From Emydura subglobosa (lineage: Eukaryota; Chordata; Testudines; Chelidae): 64,000 nt of DNA. The notes under the pieces were generated by a model. It saw only the letters and a program-made list of their open reading frames with translations, made no database searches and was not told where the DNA came from. Positions within the stretch are counted from its first letter, which is position 1, and each line of letters opens with the position of its first letter. Position numbers and translations under genes: made by a program. The stretch is from assembly GCA_007922225.1 (NCBI GenBank), contig ML679966.1:39399943-39463942 (forward strand), written 5' to 3'. Shown piece after piece: positions 55,794 to 64,000 of this stretch.

Positions 55794-57314
55794 GGAGGCG
55801 AACATCCCGCAGTGCAGAAGGAACGGGTCCAAGACTATTTAGAAGGATTGGACATTCACAAGTCCATGGGGCCGGATGCAATGCACCCGAGGGTGCTGAG
55901 GGAATTGGCTGAGGTGATTTCAGAGCCATTGGCTATTATCTTTGAAAGCTCGTGGCAACAGGGGGAGGTCCCTGAGGACTGGAAAAAAACAAATCTAGTG
56001 CCCATCTTCAAAAAAGGGAGGAAAGAGGATCCAGGGAACTACAGACTGGTCAGCCTCACCTCAATCCCTGGAAAAATCATGGAGCAGGTTCTTAAGGAAT
56101 CCATTTTAAGGCACTTGGAAGAGAGGAAGGTGATCAGGAACAGTCAACACGGATTCACTAAGGGAAAGTCATGCCTGACCAACCTGATTGCTTTCTATGA
56201 TGAGGTGACTGGCTTTGTGGATGTAGGGAAGGCGGTGGATGTGATATACCTTGACTTTAGCAAAGCTTTTGATACTGTCTCTCACAGTATTCTTATCAGC
56301 AAGTTAAAGAAGTATGGGTTGGATGAATGGACTATAAAATGGATAGAGAACTGGCTAGAGCATAGGGCTCAACGAGTAGTGATCAATGGCTCCATGTCTA
56401 GCTGACAACCGGTCACAAGCGGAGTTCCCCAGGGGTCGGTCCTGGGGCCGGTTTTGTTCAACATCTTTATTAATGATCTGGAGGATGGGGTAGTTTGCAC
56501 CCTCAGCAAGTTTGCGGACGACACTAAGCTGGGGGGAGTGGTAGATACCCTGGAGGGTAGGGATAGGATACAGAGTGACCTAAACAAACTGGAGGATTGG
56601 GCCAAAAGAAATCTAATGAGGTTCAACAAGAACAAGTGCAGAGTCCTCCACTTAGGAAGGAAGAATCTCATGCACAGCTATAGACTGGGGACCGACGAGC
56701 TGGGCAGCAGCTCTGCAGAAAAGGACCTGGGGGTAACGGTGGATAAAAAGCTGGATATGAGTCAGCAGTGTGCCCTGGTTGTCAAGAAGGCTAATGGCAT
56801 ATTGGGCTGCATTAGGAGGGGCATTGCCAGCAGGTCACGGGAAGTGATTATTCCCCTTTATTCGGCATTGGTGAGGCCGCATTTAGAATATTGTGTCCAG
56901 TTTTGGGCCCCCCACTACAAAAAAGATGTGGACAAGTCAGAGAGAGTGCAGCGGAGGGCAACCAAAATGATTAGGGGGCTAGAGCACAGGACTTATGAGG
57001 AGAGGCTGAGGGAACTGGGCTTGTTTAGTCTGCAAAAGAGAAGAGTGAGGGGGGATTTGATAGCGGCCTTTAACTACCTGAAAGGGGGTTCCAGGGAGGA
57101 TGGGGCTAGGCTGTTCTCGGTGGTGGAAGATGACAGAACAAGGAGCAACGGTCTCAAGTTGCAGGGCGGGAGGTCTAGGTTGGACATTAGGAAAAAGTTT
57201 TTCACTAGGAGGGTGGTGAAGCACTGGAATGGGTTACCTAGGGAGGTGGTGGAATCTCCATCCTTAGAGGTTTTTAAGCTGAGGCTTGACAAAGCCCTGC
57301 TTGGGATGATATAG
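55794..57314 (+). pseudogene. CR1 ORF2 fragment: reverse transcriptase and C-terminal domain
   Basis: One continuous frame. Blocks in order: [88 protein letters not shown], then [20 protein letters not shown] and [11 protein letters not shown]. The FADD active-site box at 56,511-56,522 keeps both Asp. The C-terminal region contains [17 protein letters not shown] and ends ...DKALLGMI at TAG 57,312-57,314. The only break is TGA at 56,403-56,405, where the family has TGG (Trp), a single G-to-A change. The endonuclease half of ORF2 and ORF1 are absent by truncation. Confidence 0.9.
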
Positions 57315-57404
57315 TTGAGGTTAGTCCTGCTTTGAGCAGGGGGTTGGACTAGATGACCTCCTGAGGTCCCTTCCAACTCTAATATTCTATGATTCTATGA
57401 TTCT
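55794..57404 (+). mobile_element. CR1 LINE, 3' half, well preserved
   Basis: 5'-truncated near GGAGGCGAACATCCC (55,794). It runs through RT and the ORF2 C terminus, then a short 3' UTR with GGGGTTGGACTAGATGACC-like text, and ends in tandem ATTCTATG units (57,382-57,404), the CR1 hallmark. Only one stop breaks about 500 codons, so it is among the youngest elements in the window. No target duplication is evident, as is usual for CR1. Confidence 0.92.
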
Positions 57405-58150
57405 GAATAAAACCTCAATAAATAATATTTGTAACATCCCAAGAGTTTATACCCAGAAGATTTCCCCATTTTTAGATATAATTTCAATCAATGGAACCAT
57501 CGCTCTTCAGAGCATGGTATATGCACCAATGAGTTCTTTGATGGCAGCTGAGTCCGATGTGCAAGTGACATTCCCATCCACAAGTAGGTACACTCACGCA
57601 CTAGCAATGCTCAGAATCCGAGCAGCAGATTCTTTCCTAATTTATATTTATATATTTACATTTCTTCTTCAGTTAAATGCCCTATTTTTTGTGTAAGACA
57701 TTAGAACAGAAACACTTCACCCTTTCACACATCTTTAAGCATGTAGTCAATCACATTCACCATGTAATCTTCACACTTCCACTATAAGGTCTGTTTTGCA
57801 AGTGTTATTTTATAAATGGCAAAAATTGAGGCAGACGGCTTTGAAGCACCTTGCTTACAGCACATACTACCAGTCTTTTGCAGAGCTGGGAGTAGAATTC
57901 GGACCCCGATTCTGTGCTCATTGCTCTTGACAACTGTGTTACAGTTCAGAGTTCTGTAGTCCAACAACGGCACCCACTTTTAGGCTTCTGGCTCCCAATT
58001 GTCATCTCTCTTCAGCAGAAACCTCTGCCTCTCTTCCTCCTAATCCTATTTTTTCCAGGCTGCATCGTTCCCTGAACACACAAAGTTCCCCAGCAAGTCA
58101 AAGTGACTAATCAAGTCTGTGTCTGCACTTTGCTTTCTCCTTAGAGGCTA
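57405..58150. other. Non-coding interval
   Basis: No gene recognised; AT-rich with short frames. Confidence 0.45.
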
Positions 58151-58159
58151 TAAACAGTG

Positions 58160-58690
58160 TAATTGCCCCCAGTTATGAGTTACCACACAGCTGTTTCTAA
58201 GCAAGCACATTTATTCTGAAGGTGAAAGCATTACAAAGAAAACATTAAAAGCAATAAAGGAAACTACACATATGCTAAAAAGCTGAACAGGGGTCACACG
58301 CAACACCTCCCTCAGGCTCTGGTAGGTGTCAGTCCTTCCAATATTTCCCTAAGGAGGGGAAGCCTCCTTAGACCAATGTATTGTCCATTTGTTGGATCTG
58401 AAAGAAGGTCTTGAGCCAGTTTAAACTAAGGCTATTTTCCAAAATCCTTTATTTGTCTGTTGGTCTCTGGAGAATCCAGTTTGAATCAGTATATGAGAGC
58501 CTCTCCAGATGGTACCTCTCTAGAGGTGTCACAAGCTGAGTAACTTTACCCAATCCCACCACACACACTGTTCTTAGCTCCTGGAAGGATGTGGCACCCT
58601 TTCCCCTTGGGATTACAGTGATACATATATTTAATACAGTAATATCTTCCAAAGATAGTGCAGGAAATTGCCATATCTCACACACTCTTC
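58160..58690. repeat. Unrecognised dispersed repeat, copy 1
   Basis: GTTACCACACAGCTGTTTCT, GGTGAAAGCATTACAAAGAA and ACATATGCTAAAAAGCTGAA recur in altered form at 61,760-61,890. TGCAGGAAATTGCCATATCT near 58,660 has its counterpart at about 62,350. The two copies are in the same orientation and about 3.6 kb apart. LTR or internal retroelement origin is possible, but no protein motif or LTR boundary is seen. Confidence 0.6.
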
Positions 58691-60870
58691 TTCTCCATAA
58701 ACAGGTATGCACTTAGAAGAGTTGTTGACTGATATTTTTCCTAGCCTCTCTGCAACAGCACAAGAGGGAGAGGGGCGGGCTTTATTATGGTAGCTGCATA
58801 CAATCTGGCCCCAGATGAGGAACTCCAGTTTTTTGATACATCTTGGCAAAATGCAGGAATGTGTATATATTTTGATTATGTTCCTGCAGAGATTGGCTAA
58901 TATCTTTACCTACATACTACAGGAATTGCTGGACTAATAATTAGATTGAAGAGTACTATAACAGAATATTCATGGCTAGATTTCCTATTAAAAATGTTGC
59001 ACCAATAATAAAAATATATAAATTCCCCGGACTTTTGGGAAATGGACAGCTGTCCCTAGGAACTGACTAGAGACTAGCAACTCATTTCTGAATAGGCCCC
59101 AGTCACCACCATTCCCGGCTAGATTTGACCTTGTGTCTTGGAGGTAAAAGATTTCATATTTCACTCATTACCAGTCCTCTGAACCACATAGTTCCATATA
59201 GAGGGCTTTTGACCATTAAACCAAAATCTGAACCAAAAGCACTTAAGGATAGATTCTGCCCCTTGTTGCACCCCATTAATCTCAAAGAGGATACATGGGG
59301 ATAGCAGAGCAAAATTTAGTCTAAGTTTATCTACACATAGATTTTTTTTTCTCCATGGGAGCTTCAAATATCCCTCCTCCATAGTTCTCTATCCAAATTC
59401 TTTTCTAGGGCCACACACAAAGAAAATATTATTGATGGCTAGTTTCTGTAATGATACAGCTGAGTAAGATAAAATCCTAAATATAATTTGGAAAAAAAAA
59501 ACAGATACATTATTTTTGCTCATTTTTAGCTAGTCTGGAATTATTGTTACTTTCGATTATTTTTTCTTCCGAGCACCACTGTGAAAGACAGCACAACTGA
59601 ATATACAGTAAGAATAAAACGGAGACCAGATGCTGCAATAAGCTGAATTTAAAGTTTGCCTTCAACTCCTCCTGTCTGATGCACAGCTTTGGGCTTCAAC
59701 AATTGTAGTAAGAGTCAGAAAACTGCAGAGGATTCCCTTCATTCATTCAATTTTTAAAGAAATAAGTTGAAAAGTCCAATTTTGTTACCTGTGTTTATAG
59801 TAGAATAATTATTATTGTACCCTCTTGTTATTCTCTTTGTAAAATGCTGCCTAGACAGCTCTAGTAGTTGGCACAGTACTTAAAGAAAGGAAACTTTAGC
59901 CCTGATCTTGTTTTCATTCAAATAAACAGCAAAATTCCCATTGACTTCAGTGATGCTGTATGAGGCCTTTATTGCCCAAGAATGAGTATTTGTGGCTCTA
60001 GGAAAGCTGACTTACAGAATCAATACCTGTATCATTTATATTGTACATTGGAGAAAAAATATAATGTTTTTCCCTTTGATAAATGAAGAGGCAACTAAGA
60101 CATCGAAACTCTCCAATGGGTTGATATCAGTCAGAGGACCCCAGAAATTAACAAGTCCAAACTTTAGGGCATTTCGGATCACTTCATTATTGGACTTTCT
60201 TTCTATAATGAGAAGAATCAAAACTCTGGCTCTGAATATCCTCAAACTCTGGTTTGGCCCATCTCTTGTGTCAGTGTTCTAGCGTTTACAGATGGTTCCT
60301 AAACACTTTCAATCTAAGAATTTCAATTTGGAATCTAAAATCCTGAGGATGCTTGAAGGCAAGGAAGTCAGAGATTTAATAAAACCTTCAGAGCTTCTTA
60401 GAAGAGAACCTTTCTAAACATATTTGGTTCAGTGGTCTTATGATCAGGTCCTAAGTGACAACATTGCAGCAGCATACATGGTGCAAAGAGCACTTACAAA
60501 TGGAAGAGTCAAAAGCATCTGTGAAAGACTATCATGGCAAAACAAAGCAGTTCAGTACAAGGCAGTCATAGGTTGCAGCTATACAGAGAAGTAGGAATTT
60601 TGTCACCTCATTTCTGTACATAATTCCTGTTCATAATAAAGAGTTTATCTTAATGCTCATCATAAAGATTCTGGTCTACAATTAAAACTTAGTTCCACAT
60701 GACTAGGGCTCTCAGGGTTGTGGAATATCCACATCTCTGAGGGCAGTAACTATGCCAACCTAACCGCCCAGTATAGACAGACTCAGCAAGCTTGACAGAA
60801 ACTTGACAGGTACCATCACTTGGAGAAGTGGTCTAACCATGGCAATGGAAAAAAACCTTCAGTTGCTGTA
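58691..60870. other. AT-rich non-coding DNA
   Basis: No gene recognised. An eroded trace of the short foldback family lies near 59,930-59,970 (AATTCCCATTGACTTCAGTG). Confidence 0.45.
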
Positions 60871-60955
60871 GGCTCCGTCTACACTATGGGGTTGTCCTGG
60901 TGTAGCTATGGTGCCCTAGCTGTGCCACTATAGTCACCATAGTGTAGACAAGGCC
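60871..60955. mobile_element. Very short PIF/Harbinger-type MITE (85 bp)
   Basis: GGCTCCGTCTACACTATGG at the left and CCATAGTGTAGACAAGGCC at the right are inverted repeats over 19 bp with three differences. GTA precedes and TTA follows, a TWA duplication with one change. The whole element is nearly only its arms, with GGTGTAGCTATGGTGCCCTA between them. Confidence 0.75.
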
Positions 60956-61754
60956 TTAGTGAACAGAAGCTAGTATGAGGAAGAAATCTGAATATCTTTC
61001 ACTTTTCCCCTTTTAATCATATTCTGTTAACAAGATTGTGACTATAAACAGATTTTATGACCAAACATTATTAAAGTGTTGCAATTACTGTCTTTTAATG
61101 CCTACAATATCTTTTGTGAAATAGGATTTTAAGAAATAAGCCATCTGTTCTCCTTTCTAATTGTTGCACTGATTATGCATTTTTAATAGTGATCCTAATT
61201 TAGATCACACTTTATCATAAGAAAACAAATAGATATGGGGACACTGTTTTCATCATAATTTTACTTAGTAAATACTCAGTATTTACTGTCCGTTGCAATT
61301 TTGGTTCTGTAAGTAGTATGTTAGAATTAGTGTTCTTGTACTTATAAGGGCTCCGTAATGGTGTAATTCTATAAAACAGGGGAGAGGGAAAGCTAAATCA
61401 TTTTAACAACTTTATTTTGAAAATGAGGAAAAATCTTTGAGCCCCCAATTCTAATGTTCACACACATTCAAGCACCAAAACAATGTGTCCATATCTGGAA
61501 AGGGCACTAGAGACAGTATATCAGCTATTTATGACATTTGGCCAGATTATCTAGAGTTTTTACAGGTGATTGGTTACTACAGTGGCATAAAGGGGCCTGT
61601 AATCTGGCTTCAAATACCCAGCAAAGAATTCCCCTGGTGTAAGAAAAATTCCTGACTACAGACATATGCCATAGTGAGGTCTGCACCTGGTGCAATAAAA
61701 AAGGCATGATGCAGCTATGCTATGCTACCCCTGTCCTCTATTGGCATGGGGTTG
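60956..61754. other. AT-rich non-coding DNA
   Basis: No gene recognised. GC-richer text at 61,540-61,740 (ACCTGGTGCAATAAAAAAGG) resembles an old dispersed repeat of unknown family. Confidence 0.4.
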
Positions 61755-62385
61755 ATTAAGTTTTAAGTTGCCATACAGCTCTTTATTAGCAACACATTTA
61801 TTTGTAAGTGAAAACATTACAGAGAAAATATTTCAGAATAAAAGAACCTACACACATGCTAAAAAGCTGACCAGTGGTTACCCCATCACCAGCCTTGAGC
61901 TTGAGTAGGGCTCAGGTCTCCAAAACACACAACTGAGTTTTTCCTAAGGTTAAAAGTTCATAACTGCCTCAGATTCAGAACCAGAACCCAGACTTGGCAG
62001 ATCAGTCTGTTTCTTTATAGAACCCAGGTCTTTGATCTGTCTCCAGGGAGAGGTAATCAGCAGACAATGACCCATTCAGGGTGTGGCTTCGAAAGGATGG
62101 TTTGTGCATAACCAGAGGTAAGGGAATTTGCATTAACCACTCTCTAATTATCCCCCAGGAAACCCACTTCACATTTATTGTCCCAAAAGCCCATTGTTGT
62201 CTGGCACATTTTCAATGCAGCCTGAAGCCTCACATCACCCCCCAGAAAGGTTACACGCAGTCCCAGCCCATAATATTGTATAAATTTTGCATTTAATACA
62301 ACAGATATCAAAGATACTTAAACCTAAATTCAATATAGTCTCTCCAGGATACACAGGAAATTGCTATATCAGTCATACATAGTAT
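61755..62385. repeat. Unrecognised dispersed repeat, copy 2
   Basis: GTTGCCATACAGCTCTTTAT, AAGTGAAAACATTACAGAGA and ACACACATGCTAAAAAGCTG correspond to copy 1 at 58,160. ACACAGGAAATTGCTATATC near 62,350 corresponds to its far end. The central parts differ more and include indels. Confidence 0.6.
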
Positions 62386-63548
62386 CTGTACTTTTTCACG
62401 TTTCTAATTTTACTTTCCTATTCTAAATTACTGTTATTAATTATTTGTGTTATGGTAATGCTTCAAAGCCCTGACCAAGACTGAGGCTCCAATATGCTTA
62501 ACATGGTAAAACCATATATTCTAGTCCTATTATATCCCAGAGATTCATCTGAAAAAAAAATTCATATGAAAATATTAAGTGGGGCATTCTTTAGCACAGA
62601 AGCCAGGCCTTTCAGAAGAACTGGGTCAAGACTATGGAATTCACTACCTTGTGGGAGGAAGAATGATTATTAACCTCACCAGCAAATGCAACACTCCCTA
62701 TTTTGACTTCCTTTTTCCACAATATGATTTTCATACAAACAACTCAGCCCTCCCAAAACTACAGAATAATCCAGCTACTTTCTCTACAACCTGGATAGTT
62801 GGGGAAGAGAAAGAGAACTTATTGTTACCACTAAGACTGCTTAAAAGAGTTGCATGGGTGTAGACTGAAATCTTAGTTGTAACATATTGGCTCTGCTGCA
62901 GGTACCATGCTGCACAGCAAAACAATTTAAGATGACTGAGTGGTATTTTTGTGTGTAGATACTTGGGAGACACTGATATTCTGAGAAGGGAAGCCATGTC
63001 AGTCCCTATTTAAAAAGATGTCATTTACAAAACAATCTTGGAACTGGTCGACACAATCATTGCGGTATCATATTCGGGTTCCTTCACAGCCTCTCTCTTC
63101 TTTAAGAGCCAAATCTTTCTTGCCTTACCCATGAGTCAAGTGGCATAGATAAGCAATAGGGTTTTATTTATTATAAATCACTACAGGCACAGTTGTGACC
63201 ATGGCTAAGGGAAGTAAGGAGGTGTTAGTCACTTGTGTCAGCTACTGATATTGCCTCTAGAAACAAAGCGATGGCAATAGCTTTCACAGGACAGCTGTGC
63301 CTCACATGCATGGTGGGCAAGCCAGGAGTGAGAAGTAGGCAGGTACATAGTAAAAAACAAACAAAACAAAAAAACAGTTAAATGTAACAGTCATATTGAA
63401 GAAGTTACATGTTACAATAGGGAAACCAACTTGGAGACTCATAGGGATGTCCCTGTTGAAATTTTAGGTGTCTTCTTTTATCCAATCAGAACTAAATATC
63501 TCATTTAAATGTGTCAATCTTAGCTACCTTAAATTAAGCTATAAGGTA
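62386..63548. other. Non-coding interval
   Basis: No gene recognised. An A-rich AACAAACAAAACAAAAAAAC run lies at about 63,357-63,376. Confidence 0.45.
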
Positions 63549-63813
63549 ACATTTCCAAAAGCACCTCAGTGATGTAGGAGCCCAAGTCCCATTTTCAAAA
63601 GTGATTTAGGCACTTAAGAGCCTAAGATTTCTTGAAAGTCAGTGGGGCTTAACAGGTTAATGGCCTACATCTCTTCTGAAAAGGGGACTCCAGCTTTGGA
63701 ATGCTGAGCAGAGCATGTCTAAATATTTTTTAAAATCTGGGCCTAAGTGCCTAAGTCACTTTTGAAAATAGGATTTAGGCTCCTAGCTTTCTTAGATGCT
63801 TCTGAAAATTTCA
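63549..63813. mobile_element. Foldback DNA transposon with about 70-bp inverted arms
   Basis: The left arm reads CATTTCCAAAAGCACCTCAG then GTAGGAGCCCAAGTCCCATT, TTCAAAAGTGATTTAGGCAC. The reverse complement of the right arm reads AATTTTCAGAAGCATCTAAG then GCTAGGAGCCTAAATCCTAT, TTTCAAAAGTGACTTAGGCA. They match over about 70 bp with moderate divergence. A very common turtle/bird MITE; hAT origin is often suggested, but no 8-bp target duplication is visible here. Confidence 0.75.
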
Positions 63814-64000
63814 TATTGTTTCTATTCAGTGCAGGAGACGAAGAATCAGGAGGACTGTGTTTTGATGTGTGAAGAGAGATAGGACGGTAGGTGATGTTTA
63901 TGATTATGATAATGATTATTATTACTGCTTATAAACATTTCAGAGATGCTCAGGCATTACGCTGCTGAGCATCATATAAGATAGAAAGATAAAGAAATAG

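Noticed and set aside
57074..57376. Minus-strand ORF opposite the CR1
   Set aside because: Shadow of the CR1 ORF2 frame on the other strand.

Overview
The window looks like non-coding nuclear DNA of an amniote vertebrate, most likely a turtle. This is an inference from the repeats: several CR1 LINE 3' ends with the characteristic 8-bp tail repeat (ATTCTATG or GTCTATGA type), a turtle/archosaur-type SINE, many PIF/Harbinger MITEs starting GGCT.TGTCTACACT, a tyrosine-recombinase (DIRS-like) retrotransposon, a Ty3/gypsy element and ancient foldback repeats. I found no convincing host gene, tRNA, rRNA, CRISPR array or bacterial-type operon. All long open frames that I can explain belong to transposable elements. 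The rest is AT-rich sequence with chance ORFs.

Layout. 1-8.1 kb: AT-rich DNA, then an old CR1 ORF2 fragment (about 3.96-5.65 kb) carrying two later insertions, a 248-bp Harbinger-type MITE with TAA target duplications and a SINE with its own target duplication. A foldback MITE (6.8-7.1 kb) and a CR1 3' end (7.4-8.07 kb) follow. 10.5-11.7 kb: two LTR-like pieces. 13.17-18.10 kb: a nearly full-length, decayed Ty3/gypsy retrotransposon on the minus strand with both LTRs, candidate 5-bp target duplications, a polypurine tract and readable gag, protease, RT, RNase H and integrase remnants; a CR1 tail has jumped into it. 18.7 kb CR1 tail; 21.3 kb L2-clade LINE scrap; 23.6-24.3 kb inverted pair of an LTR-like sequence; 27.7-28.5 kb a second gypsy integrase fragment.

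31.5-33.6 kb: a DIRS-like element on the minus strand (gag-like zinc knuckle, RT, RNase H), followed by a GC-rich segment to about 35.25 kb. 35.6 kb MITE. 36.8-39.7 kb: an old CR1 split by a 1,454-bp TG...CA insertion with ATAGG target duplications (37,155-38,608). It is read as a solo LTR, and carries about a dozen degenerate 41-52 bp GC-rich repeats plus a 27-bp repeat inside a long open frame. 42.3-42.9 kb: foldback repeat and a second copy of the 4.3-kb MITE family. 44.7 kb: another L2-clade scrap.

45.38-50.07 kb: the most informative locus, an autonomous-type but dead PIF/Harbinger DNA transposon. It holds two convergent genes: a Myb/SANT-like DNA-binding protein on the plus strand, with a readable two-exon structure, and a HARBI1-like DDE transposase on the minus strand. 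A CR1 copy sits in the Myb intron. 50.8-53.3 kb: foldback repeat and a further MITE. 55.79-57.40 kb: a young-looking CR1 with RT to the C terminus, broken by a single in-frame stop. 58.2-62.4 kb: two copies of one unrecognised dispersed repeat flanking an 85-bp MITE. 63.55-63.81 kb: a foldback element with about 70-bp inverted arms.

The genes do not form a host pathway. What can be read is a history of insertions: which families were active after which others, and how the Harbinger proteins may have mobilised the TGTCTACAC-ended MITEs nearby.
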